Assembly: GCA_963750935.1 (NCBI GenBank)
Contig: CAVVSR010000014.1
Span: 248,001 to 312,000 of the forward strand
Direction: 5' to 3'
Source of the DNA: JACCXG01 sp963750935
GTDB taxonomy: Bacteria; Acidobacteriota; Vicinamibacteria; Vicinamibacterales; 2-12-FULL-66-21
Length of the DNA: 64,000 bases
A program made the translations under genes and the position numbers. Below the pieces are notes generated by a model. That model was not told the origin of the DNA. It saw only the letters and a list, made by a program, of their open reading frames with translations, and ran no database searches. This document shows positions 11,594 to 20,932 of the stretch, piece after piece. Positions within the stretch are counted from its first letter, which is position 1; each line of letters opens with the position of its first letter.

Positions 11594-12467
11594 TCCGCGC
11601 CGCCGACTCGCGCCCCGCCTCGATCCAGCCGATCCGTGTCAGCACGGATCCGATCAGCGTTGCGACAGCCGCCAGTTGACGCGCGTTGGACGATCCTCTC
11701 CCGAGCAGTCGCAGCGCGAGCGGCACCGGTCCGGAGAGCAGCTCACCCGCCCGCGTCACCTTTCCGGAGCGTCCCGTCCGCAGCGGATCGAGTGCGGGTT
11801 CACGTCGTGTTTCCAGCCTGAGGCCAATGGCTGTCTCAACCGCCGCGGCGCCGATCGCGATCTTCGACAGCGCCCGGCTCCGGTGGCCGAACACCTCCAG
11901 CAGCGACACCGCGGCGCCGAGTCCGGAGGCGCCGAAGTGCACCGGCAGGAGTCCGACGTTCCGCGACCAGACTGGAATCGCGGTCGCGCCGATCAGCACG
12001 CCCGTATAGGTCGCGAGCACCAGGCCGGATGCCGCGGAGACGATCTCGGCGGCGTTGCCGATTGTGCGAACCGGCGTCGACGGCCCGCGCCCACGGCTGA
12101 CCAGATCGGCGAACGCGGCCGCGGCGGCGGCGGTCGAGAACGTGACCATGGTCCAGGTGCCGACCGACATCGGGCTCTGCAGCTTCACCACGCGCAGCAT
12201 GTTGAGGAAGCGCTCGGGGCGTCCCAGGTCAGAGATCAGCAGGGGAGGAGAGGCGGCGGCGCCGGCCACGGCGATCCACCGGGCGTGGGTCACGAGAGAC
12301 GATGGCGCGCCGGCGGCGCGCGCGACCGCGCCGACCACCGCGGCTGCTCCAGCGGTCCCGCCGACGAAGAAGTAGGCGGGAACCTCCCACGTCCAGACCG
12401 GGCCCTTGAGCTGCGGCAGGCCATAGTAGCCGGTCGGTGTCGACGCTGGGGCTGACGGATCGCTCAC
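11559..12467 (-). CDS. nrfD: NrfD-family membrane anchor of the formate dehydrogenase
   Basis: A 302-residue polytopic membrane protein starting with a short soluble tail and then YYGLPQLKGPVWTWEVPAYFFVGGTAGAA, the classic opening of short NrfD/PsrC subunits. ISDLGRPERFLNML is also typical. About eight hydrophobic segments follow. It most likely carries the quinone site that receives electrons from the formate dehydrogenase FeS chain, taking the place of the cytochrome b subunit (FdnI) of E. coli. Its ATG at 12467 overlaps the upstream stop (ATGA). It is the last gene of the leftward fdh operon and its 3' end overlaps the convergent flavoprotein gene. Confidence 0.85.
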   Translation of the reverse strand: MSDPSAPASTPTGYYGLPQLKGPVWTWEVPAYFFVGGTAGAAAVVGAVARAAGAPSSLVTHARWIAVAGAAASPPLLISDLGRPERFLNMLRVVKLQSPMSVGTWTMVTFSTAAAAAAFADLVSRGRGPSTPVRTIGNAAEIVSAASGLVLATYTGVLIGATAIPVWSRNVGLLPVHFGASGLGAAVSLLEVFGHRSRALSKIAIGAAAVETAIGLRLETRREPALDPLRTGRSGKVTRAGELLSGPVPLALRLLGRGSSNARQLAAVATLIGSVLTRIGWIEAGRESAARTTSSRPSTDRC

Positions 12468-12949
12468 GGACGCCGCGCGGGCGGTGAGGTATCGGGCAGC
12501 GCGAAGAGATCGAGCGCGTCGGGCTCGATGAAGACGCCGGACTTCGCCGCATACGCGCGCCAGCGTACTCGCTCGAGGAGCGTACGCAGCATCTCGACGC
12601 CGGTGTCGCCTTCGGCGGACGCGACCGCGGCGCGCACGGGATCGTCGCCGCCGAGATCGATCGCGAGCGCATGGTCGTCGCCGCGAAGCTCACCACGGCC
12701 GTTGCTGAAGCGAATGCCCGGGGCCGCCGCCTCGACGGCCCGCATGACCGCGTCACGGCTGCCGAGCGGCGGCGCCGTCTCGATCTGTTCCGTTCCATCC
12801 GACGGCTGAAGGTTGAGCAGCAACAGGCCGCGAATGCGCACCGGCACCCGCATCTGGCGCTGTCCGGAAACGTGCGGGGCTGGCCGCAGGTCGTCTGGCG
12901 GCGCCGCCGGCTCGGTCTGTTTCCCCCGCCTGAACCACTTCAACGCCAT
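12464..12949 (-). CDS. Unrecognised 161-residue protein in the formate dehydrogenase operon
   Basis: The start is placed at ATG 12949, which has an AGGTG ribosome-binding sequence 8 nt upstream; a GTG three codons earlier is possible. The protein begins MALKWFRRGKQ, has a Pro-rich stretch, then a beta-rich region (RVPVRIRGLLLLNL) and acidic helices. It has no signal peptide, cysteine cluster or transmembrane helix. I do not recognise a family. Its position between fdhB and the nrfD-like gene, with an ATGA overlap to the latter, suggests a role in assembly or attachment of this formate dehydrogenase. That role is inference. Confidence 0.7.
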   Translation of the reverse strand: MALKWFRRGKQTEPAAPPDDLRPAPHVSGQRQMRVPVRIRGLLLLNLQPSDGTEQIETAPPLGSRDAVMRAVEAAAPGIRFSNGRGELRGDDHALAIDLGGDDPVRAAVASAEGDTGVEMLRTLLERVRWRAYAAKSGVFIEPDALDLFALPDTSPPARRP

Positions 12950-13108
12950 CGGACACACCTATCCGCCGTTCGTCCCGCCGGTATCGTTCGACGGCCCTCG
13001 ATGGCCGTGCTGAGCCTCCACATGATGACTCAATCGCTTCCCGTCGCAGTATGCGCCCCGTGCGCGTCCTGCGATTGTAGTCCGCCGAATCGCGACCTCG
13101 ACCACGCC

Positions 13109-13903
13109 CTACGGCCGCGCTTGGTCTGAAAAGAATGCCAACGCCGTGCCCACCAGCATCGCCGCGGCGCCGATCGCGGCCGACCTCCAGCCCCGCGTCA
13201 GATGGACGGTGGGCACTTCCGGCGAGGCCGGCAGATTGTAGTCTTCCGGCCGGCCGCGCAGTACGAACACCGCATGCGTGCCTTCGACGCTCGTCTCCCG
13301 CGGGTCATAGACGACGGCGTCGTCGATCCCGCGCGCCTGGAGCTCCTCGACGCGTGCGGCCGCCTTCGCGCGGAGCACCTCGAGATCGCCGAACACAATC
13401 GATTGCGTCGGGCACGCCGCCGCGCACGCCGGCTGCAGACCGGCCTTCTGCCGGTCGTAGCAGAAGGTGCACTTGAACGCGCGCCCATCGCCGGGCCGCC
13501 GGTCGACGACGCCGAACGGACAGGCCACCACGCAGTAGCCGCAGCCGTTGCAGACGTCAGGCTGGATGAACACGCCGCCGAACTCGGTGCGCACGATCGA
13601 GCCGGTCGGACACGCTTCGAGGCAGCCGGCGTTCTCGCAGTGCTTGCAGACGTCCGACGAGAAGTCCCACCGGAAGGTGTTGCTCCGGTAGCCCGCGTCC
13701 GGCGGTACTGGCGCTCCGCCGGCCATGCGTTCGACGAACTTGACGTGGCGCCACGTCGAATGGCCGAGCGCCTGCGTGTTGTCGTAGGAGAAGCCGGTGA
13801 ACGTGAAGCCGTCGCCCGGCACGTCGTTCCATTCCTTGCAGGCGACCTCGCAGGCCTTGCACCCGATGCACAGCGTCGAGTCGGTCAGGAAGGCGGCGAT
13901 CAT
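13109..13903 (-). CDS. fdhB: Formate dehydrogenase beta subunit, four-cluster ferredoxin type
   Basis: A 264-residue protein whose ATG at 13903 overlaps the fdhA stop by 4 bp. Four cysteine motifs of the DmsB/FdnH type are visible: CIGCKACEVACK, CKHCENAGCLEACP, CNGCGYCVVACPFG, and CTFC paired with CAAACP. They should bind four [4Fe-4S] clusters linking the catalytic subunit to the membrane. A C-terminal hydrophobic helix (AAIGAAAMLVGTALAFF) resembles the FdnH membrane tail. The insert WRHVKFVERMAGG is typical of FDH-N beta chains. A gap of about 160 bp separates it from the next gene, with no clear feature in it. Confidence 0.92.
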   Translation of the reverse strand: MIAAFLTDSTLCIGCKACEVACKEWNDVPGDGFTFTGFSYDNTQALGHSTWRHVKFVERMAGGAPVPPDAGYRSNTFRWDFSSDVCKHCENAGCLEACPTGSIVRTEFGGVFIQPDVCNGCGYCVVACPFGVVDRRPGDGRAFKCTFCYDRQKAGLQPACAAACPTQSIVFGDLEVLRAKAAARVEELQARGIDDAVVYDPRETSVEGTHAVFVLRGRPEDYNLPASPEVPTVHLTRGWRSAAIGAAAMLVGTALAFFSDQARP

Positions 13904-16900
13904 GACGGATCGCGTTCCACGCGGCAGACCAGCACCTTCGCCTCCATGATGCGCACGTTCGGCTCCTGTGAGATCGCGACGAGATCGTTGACGACGTCGC
14001 CGGTGACGAGGCCGCGGCCACCGAAATGGTAAGGCAGGCCGACTTGATGGATCGTCCTGCCCTGCACTCGAAGCGGACGCATGCGCGCGGTCACCAGGGC
14101 GCGGGCCCGGATCGATCCACGCGGCGTCGTGATCACCGCGCCGTCGCCGTTGGCGATCGAGAGCGAGGCAGCGAGCTCCGGCGACAGCTCGCAGAACAGC
14201 GCCGGCTGGAGCTCGGCCAGGTGCGACAGCGTCCGCGTCATGCCGCCGGCGGTGTGGTGCTCGGTCAGGCGATACGTGCTGAGGACGTGGGGATAGCGCG
14301 GGTCGTCCGGCGACTCCGCGTAGGGGTTGTCCGGGCGGAGCTTGGCATCGGCCGCCGGATTGGTCTGCTGGCGATAGACCGCGTTCGCCACCGGCGATTC
14401 GAGCGGTTCGTAGTGCGCCGGCAGCGGACCATCCTTCAATCCGCTCGACACCCACAGCCAGCCGACGCCGTCGGCGTGCATGATGAACGGCTCGTCACCG
14501 GCAATCGCGTCGAGGCCTCGCGCCCCCGAATCCGGTCGATAGTCTGGCGCCGTGGTCCGGCAGAAGTCTGGTGTGTCGAAGCCGGTCCACTCGCGCGAGG
14601 CGTCATCCCACCACACCAGTTTCTTGCGTTCGCTCCACGGCCGGCCGTCAGGACGCGCCGACGCGCGGTTGTAGAGGATCCGTCGATCCGCCGGCCAGGC
14701 GAAGCCCCAGCCGTGCGCGTAGCGGCCCTGCGGCCGGCGCTCGCGCGCGCGGTTGCGGCCCGGCTCAGGGTGCACGCCGGAATAGATCCAGCACCCGCAC
14801 GACGTCGAGCCGTCGGCCGCGAGCGCGTGAAAGCCCTCGACCAGCGACTCCTCGCCCGGCGCGTCCCGCCGGCGGCCGTTGATCTCCTGGAGGACCGCGG
14901 TGATGTCGGGTTCGTGGTGCGGTCCGCCGGTTGGGTACGACCACGTCAGGGCGCGGAGGGCCGCGTCGGCCGCATCGTGGCCGGCTTCCGCCCTCGACTT
15001 GAGGCGGCGCCCGAGGTGGTAGACGAACCAGCCATCGCTCCGGGCGTCCGCCGGCGCCTCGACCGCCTTGTCGTGCCACTGCAGCAGCCGCTGCGTGTTG
15101 GTGTAGCAGCCATCCTTTTCAGCGTGAGCCGCCGCCGGAAAGAAGAACACTTCGGTCGCGACGTCGTCTGTTCGCATCTCGCCGCGGGCGATCTCGGGCG
15201 AGTCGCGCCAGAACGTCGCCGTCTCCGTCTCGACGAGATCGCGGACCACCAGCCACTGCAGGTTCGCGAGCGCGCGGCGTTCGAGCCTGGCGTTCGGGGC
15301 GCCGACCGCAGGGTTCTGCCCCATGACGAACAGCCCTTCGATCGTGCCGGTGGCGTCAGCCATGTCGAGCCAGTAGCCGAGATGCGAGTGATCGCCGCTG
15401 ATGCGGGGCAGCCAGCCGAACCCGAAGTCGTTGGCCGCGGTGGCCGCCTCCCCGTACCAGGCCTTCAGCAGCGACACGATGTAGGCGTCGAAGGCGTGCC
15501 AGGTTCCTGCTTCGAGGCGGTGCCGCGCGACGTAGCGGTCGAGTGTTCCTGCATCCGGGCCAGTCGACGGCATCGGCAGGTAGCCGGGAAGGATGTCGAA
15601 GAGCGTCGGGATGTCCGTGGAGCCCTGGATCGACGCGTGACCGCGCAGCGCGAGGATGCCGCCGCCAGGCCTGCCGACATTTCCGAGCAGGAGCTGCAGG
15701 ATCGCCGCGGTCCGGATGATCTGGACGCCGACCGAGTGCTGTGTCCAGCCGACGGCGTAGCAGATCGCCGCGGTCCTGTCGGGGCCGGAGGCGCTGCAGA
15801 ACACGTTGGCGACGCGCAGGAACGCCTCCGCGGGCACACCGCAGGCGTCCTCGACCATGGCCGGCGTGTAGCGGGCGAAGTGCCGCTTCAGCAACTGATA
15901 GACGCAGCGCGGATGCTGCAGCGACTCGTCGCGCTCGGCGTGGCGGAGATTGACCGGCTCGCCCGCGCCCTGCTTCGACACCCCGGTATGCTCCTGGCTG
16001 CGCGCCCCGGTGCCTTCGAACGCCCACGAGCTGACGTCGTACTGCGCACGGCTGGCGTCCCATCCCGAGAACAGGCCGTCGAGCTCCTCCGCGCCGGCGA
16101 AGTCCGCCGACACGATGTGGGCGGCATTGGTATACGGGATGACGTAGTCGCGGAACTCGAGGCCGTTCGTGAGCACGTGGTTGACGAGCGCGCCGAGGAA
16201 GACCGTGTCGCTCCCCGCGCGCAGCGGCACCCAGAGATCGGCCATCGCCGAGGTGCGCGAGAACCGGGGATCGACGTGGATGACGGTGGCGCCGCGCTCG
16301 CGCGCCTTCAGCACCCAGCGGAAGCCGACCGGGTGGTTCTCGGCCATCGACGAGCCCATGATCAGGATCGCGTCGGCGTGCTCGAGATCCTGTTGTGCCG
16401 TCGTGGCGCCGCCGCGCCCGAACGAGGTGCCCAGACCGGGCACCGTGGAGCTATGTCATATCCGGGCCTGATTGCTCAGCGCGACCATGCCGAGCCCGCC
16501 CGTGAACAGCTTCTTGATCAGGTAGTTCTCTTCGTTGTCGAGCGTGGCGCCGCCGAGGTGCGCGATCGACGCGCACTGCATCAGCGGCTCGCCGTCCCGT
16601 TCCACCGCGAAGTGCCGCCGCCGCGACGCCCACACCCGCTCGGCGACCATGTCCATCGCCGTCTCGAGATCGATCTCGGTCCAGTCGTGCGCGTGCGGCG
16701 CGCGGTACTTGACCCTGGTCGCCCGTGCTGCATGCGTCAACAGCTCGTAGGTGGCGGCGCCCTTCGGACACAGATGGCCCTCGGAGATCGGCGACTCTGG
16801 ATCGCCTTCGACCGAGATGACTTGTCCATCACGGTGAAAGATCAGCTGACCGCAGCCGACTGCGCAGTACGGGCACACGGAGCGGGCCGCCGTCGCGCCG

Positions 16901-16995
16901 TCGTGCTTGGGTCGCAACGCCCACGTGCGCGCGGTCATCGCCTCGACACCGGTACCAGAACCGCCGGTCAGCAGCTGACGAAGGACAGGCCACAT
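13900..16995 (-). CDS. fdhA: Formate dehydrogenase alpha subunit, selenocysteine-containing (FdnG-like)
   Basis: A single gene read through an in-frame UGA at 16458-16456, giving 1031 residues with selenocysteine at 180. Upstream sequence ends GMVALSNQARI and downstream resumes HSSTVPGLGTSFGRGGATT. This matches the FdnG family site, where Sec sits between NQARI and HS. The N-terminal [4Fe-4S] site is CPYCAVGC with a later Cys in HLCPKG. Molybdopterin-guanine-dinucleotide domains follow, ending with the typical beta barrel. It oxidises formate to CO2 and passes electrons to FdhB. I chose ATG 16995, because further upstream codons fall in a heptamer repeat. No twin-arginine signal is evident from this start, unlike E. 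coli FdnG, so the side of the membrane is uncertain. It is the first gene of the operon. Confidence 0.93.
16426..16458 (-). promoter_or_regulatory. Selenocysteine UGA codon and bacterial SECIS hairpin in fdhA
   Basis: The UGA occupies 16458-16456 on the minus strand. Eleven nucleotides after it, GGUGCCC (16444-16438) and GGGCACC (16432-16426) form a perfect 7-bp stem closing a GGUCU loop (16437-16433). From memory, the E. coli fdhF SECIS has the same GGUCU loop bases and a stem starting at the same distance, and these loop bases are what SelB recognises. The match of codon position, spacing and loop makes recoding very likely. It implies that selA, selB, selC and selD exist elsewhere in this genome. 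Confidence 0.93.
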
Positions 16996-17023
16996 GGGCG
17001 CTAATCGTAGTCGTGATCGGGGG

Positions 17024-17079
17024 CTCGGGAATCGGGAATCGGGGATCGGGACTCGGGACGCGGGATTCGGGACCGGATT
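17024..17079. repeat. Heptamer array, TCGGGA family (8 units)
   Basis: Eight consecutive 7-mers: CTCGGGA, ATCGGGA, ATCGGGG, ATCGGGA, CTCGGGA, CGCGGGA, TTCGGGA, CCGGATT. It is a single arm located between the divergent fdhA and ybdK-like genes, so it lies in their shared promoter region. Confidence 0.85.
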
Positions 17080-17105
17080 AGGGATTGCCACTATCATGAG
17101 TATCC

Positions 17106-18218
<1,113 letters not shown>

Positions 18219-18221
18219 GGT

Positions 18222-18433
18222 GCATCTGTCGCAAGTTCGACCACCCGAGCAGCAAGAGGCGCATCTGCCGCAAGTTTGACCACCCGAGCAGCAAGAGGCC
18301 GTCCGCGAGGACGTGAGGCGCATCTGCCGCAAATTCGACCACCCGGGCAGCAAGAGGCCGTCCGCGAGGACGTGAGGCATCTGCCGCAAATTCGACCACC
18401 CGAGCAGCAAGAGGCCGTCCGCGAGGAGTAATA
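18222..18433 (+). repeat. Tandem 57-nt repeat, four copies, ending at the start codon of the ATP-grasp gene
   Basis: Copies begin with GCATCTG(T/C)CGCAA at 18222 (truncated, about 39 nt), 18261, 18320 and 18377. The last two units are 57 nt and the second is 59. Units share GACCACCCGAGCAGCAAGAG and end GCGAGGA. The internal copies end in GTGAG, where a GTG start overlaps a TGA stop. The last copy reads GAGGAGTAATA and then the ATG at 18434, so its end serves as ribosome-binding site. It may act as an RNA-level control element for the ATP-grasp gene, but this is inference. Confidence 0.8.
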
Positions 18434-19403
18434 ATGAAAATCGGATTGTTGTGCGGCCGGGAATACAGCTTCCCGCCGGCGTTCATCGACCGCGTGAACC
18501 AGCTGGGCGCGCCGCACGGCATCACCGCCGAGATGGTGACCTTCGACGGCACCAAGATGGACGAGCCGCTGCCATACAAGGTGGTGGTGGACCGGATCTC
18601 CCACGAGGTCGAGTACCTACCGCGGCGCCCTGAAGCACGCGGTGCTGCACGGGACCTACGTCATCAACAATCCGTTCTGGTGGACGGCCGACGACAAGTT
18701 CTTCAACTATGCCGTGATGCACAAGCTCGGGGTCGCGATCCCGAGGACGGTGCTGCTGCCGCAGAAGGGGTATCCCGCGGACGTCGACCTGACCCCGGAG
18801 TCGCTTCGCAACCTGAAGTACCCGATCGACTGGGACGCGCTGCTCGACTACGTCGGCCGCCCGGCGATTCTCAAGCCGTACTCCGGCGGCGGCTGGAAGC
18901 ACGTCTACAAGGTGCACGATCGGGACGAGCTGCTGGCCGCCTACGAGCAGACCTCCCCGTACCCGATGACGCTGCAGCAGTTCATCAACTTCGATCGCTA
19001 CGTCCGCTGCTTCACGTTCGGCAAGACCGACATCACGCCGGTGGCCTACGACCCGAAGGAGCGCCGCTACCTGGTCGAGCACGAGTACCTCACCGCCGGC
19101 CTCGGCGCGCGGGTGGTCCGGGACGCGCAGACCATCAACCTGGCGCTCGGCTACGAGATGAACACGATCGAGTTCGCCATCGAGGGGGACGTCCCCTACG
19201 CCATCGACTACCTCAATCCGGCCCCCGACTTCGAGCGCGACCGCATCACCGACTTCTACTTCCGCCACGTCGTCGAGAAGATGTCGCACCTGGTGATCGA
19301 TCGCGCGTTGAACGGACATCCGTCGCAGTGCTGGCCGCGCTGGGAGGAGATGCTGGGCATCGGGCCGTCGACCGGCTTCACCGGCGCGCCTGGTGAGCCG
19401 TGA
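18434..19403 (+). CDS. ATP-grasp amide ligase-like protein (one frameshift)
   Basis: Begins MKIGLLCGREYSFPPAFIDR after a good GAGGAG ribosome-binding site. The frame breaks at 18617: HEVEY should continue YRGALKHAVLHGTY, and one extra C in TAC-C-TAC explains the break. Correcting it gives 322 residues. The central and C-terminal parts look like an ATP-grasp fold: GRPAILKPYSGGGWKHVYKV (nucleotide lysine and glycine loop), QQFINFDRYVRCFTFG, and EFAIEGDVPYAIDYLNPAPD as the metal site. It should use ATP to form an amide or peptide bond. It sits between a YbdK-type ligase and a circularly permuted ATP-grasp protein, and its stop overlaps the next ATG (TGATG). Confidence 0.8.
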
Positions 19404-20746
19404 TGGATCCGATCGGCGAGTGGCTGGACCTGCTGCGGCCGGACCAGGAGCTCGCGCCGGAGTATTGCGCGCGGCTGGCCGGGGCGATGCGCGAGCGCAA
19501 GCTCACCTTCGGCGACCGGGTCCACTGCTCGGTGCTGCGCCCGTTCTTCCTCAGCGCCGCTGACGAGTCCCGGATTCGCCTCGCTTCGGAAACGATTGCC
19601 GCAATCGGCGAGCGCGTCGTCGAAGCGGCGATGGCGGATCGACGGCTGATCGAGGCGCTCGGGGTGACCGAGGCCGAAGAGCGGCTGGTGCGAATCGAGC
19701 CCGGATACGCGACCGCGAGCACGGCGTCGCGGCTCGACGCGTTCCTGCTTCCCGACACCCTCCACTTTGCCGAGTACAACGCCGAGTCGCCGGCCGGCCC
19801 CGCCTACACCCAGCGGCTCTGCGAGCTGTTCGACTCCCTGGAGCCGATGGCGCGCTTCCGCGCGGCGCGGCCGGTCACCTTTCACCGCACCATCCCGGCG
19901 CTGCTCTCGGCGCTGCTCGACAGCTACCGGGAGTGGGGCGGCACGGCGTCGCCGCCAACCGTGGCCATCGTCGACTGGCGCGAGGTGCCGACCTGGACCG
20001 AGTTCGAGCTGTTGAGCGCGGCGTTCAGCGAGCGTGGCGTGCCGACGGTGGTGAGCGATCCGCGCGATCTCACGTTCGACGGTGCGATCCTGCGCGCCGC
20101 GGATCGCCCGATCGATCTCGTCTACCGGCGCGTCCTGATCAACGACATCATCGCCCGCCCGGACGAGTGCGCGGCGCTGATGCAGGCCTACGAGCGGCGG
20201 GCCGTCTGCGTGGCCAACACGCTGCGGTGCAAGCTGCCGCACAAGAAGGCGTTCTTCGCCGTGTTGACCGATCCGCGGCATGCCGATCTCATGTCCACGG
20301 CGGAGCGCGCACTGGTCGAGGCGCACGTGCCGTGGACGCGCCTGGTGGCCGACGCCGCGACCGACTGGCACGGGCGCCGCGCCCCGCTGCTCGAGATCGC
20401 GCGCAAGGAACGCGATCAGCTCGTCCTCAAGCCGAACGACGAGTACGGCGGCAAGGGCGTCGTCCTCGGCTGGGAAACGCCAGCCGGGAAGTGGGACCAG
20501 GCGCTCCAGGCCGCGATCGCCGATACGCCCGGCGCCTGGGTCGTGCAGGAGCGGATCCCGGTCCGGCGCGAGGTCTTCCCGTACTTCGACGACAAAGGCC
20601 AGGTCACGATGCGGAACATGCTGGTCGACCTGGCGCCGTATCTGTTCCGCGGGAAGATGAGCGGGTATCTCACCCGCCTGAGCGAAACCGGCCTCGCCAA
20701 CGTGACGTCCGGCGGCGGGCAAGTGCCGGCTTTCGTGGTGGGTTGA
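19403..20746 (+). CDS. Circularly permuted ATP-grasp protein
   Basis: A protein of 447 residues if the ATG at 19403 is used; a GTG at 19400 directly precedes it. Features of circularly permuted ATP-grasp (glutathionylspermidine synthase-like) proteins are seen: AEYNAESPAG early on, LVYRRVLINDI with NTLRCKLPHKKAFFAVL in the middle, then QLVLKPNDEYGGKGVVLGW as the nucleotide-binding loop and WVVQERIPV near the C-terminus. These families make amide bonds on small molecules or peptides. It is coupled to the ATP-grasp gene by a one-base overlap. A hairpin element follows before the aminopeptidase gene. Confidence 0.82.
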   Translation: MDPIGEWLDLLRPDQELAPEYCARLAGAMRERKLTFGDRVHCSVLRPFFLSAADESRIRLASETIAAIGERVVEAAMADRRLIEALGVTEAEERLVRIEPGYATASTASRLDAFLLPDTLHFAEYNAESPAGPAYTQRLCELFDSLEPMARFRAARPVTFHRTIPALLSALLDSYREWGGTASPPTVAIVDWREVPTWTEFELLSAAFSERGVPTVVSDPRDLTFDGAILRAADRPIDLVYRRVLINDIIARPDECAALMQAYERRAVCVANTLRCKLPHKKAFFAVLTDPRHADLMSTAERALVEAHVPWTRLVADAATDWHGRRAPLLEIARKERDQLVLKPNDEYGGKGVVLGWETPAGKWDQALQAAIADTPGAWVVQERIPVRREVFPYFDDKGQVTMRNMLVDLAPYLFRGKMSGYLTRLSETGLANVTSGGGQVPAFVVG

Positions 20747-20748
20747 CT

Positions 20749-20891
20749 CAACTCCCAACTTCCAACTCCCAACTCCCAAGCGGAGTTGCTCGAACAACTG
20801 GGTGAAAGTCGTTGGTATCAGCTGGCTCGGTCGACTTTCACCCCGTTGTTCGAACGGCTCAATTTGGGAGTTGGGAGTTGGGAGTTGGGAG
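20749..20891. repeat. Long hairpin element with CAACTCC/TTGGGAG heptamer arms (copy 1 of 3)
   Basis: The left arm has four CAACT(C/T)C heptamers at 20749-20776 and the right arm four TTGGGAG heptamers at 20864-20891. Between them a second inverted pair matches at 20 of 21 positions: CGAACAAC followed by TGGGTGAAAGTCG on the left, and its complement on the right. The loop contains AGCTGG. The same design and core recur at 52022 and 60074. Confidence 0.9.
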
Positions 20892-20916
20892 TTGATACGA
20901 CTCCGTCCTGAACCCT

Positions 20917-20932
20917 TACAATCGATTTGATG
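20917..20932 (+). promoter_or_regulatory. Putative leaderless promoter of the M29 aminopeptidase gene
   Basis: A -10 hexamer TACAAT (20917-20922) lies 7 nt before the ATG at 20930, so transcription would start at or next to the start codon. TTGATA at 20892-20897 could be a -35 with a 19-nt spacer; it abuts the last TTGGGAG heptamer. No Shine-Dalgarno sequence is present. Confidence 0.5.

Noticed and set aside
12950..13108. A hidden small gene between fdhB and the 161-residue protein
   Set aside because: No frame with a ribosome-binding site and plausible composition was found in this stretch.
13900..16443. Separate formate dehydrogenase gene starting at an ATG or GTG after the UGA
   Set aside because: Sequence before the UGA contains the N-terminal FeS domain in the same frame, and the junction matches the FdnG Sec site with a SECIS, so it is one gene.
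17000..17097. N-terminal extension of FdhA reaching 17097
   Set aside because: It reads through the TCGGGA heptamer array and has no family similarity; 16995 is the better start.
18222..18433. CRISPR array
   Set aside because: Repeats are head-to-tail without unique spacers, and no cas genes are present.
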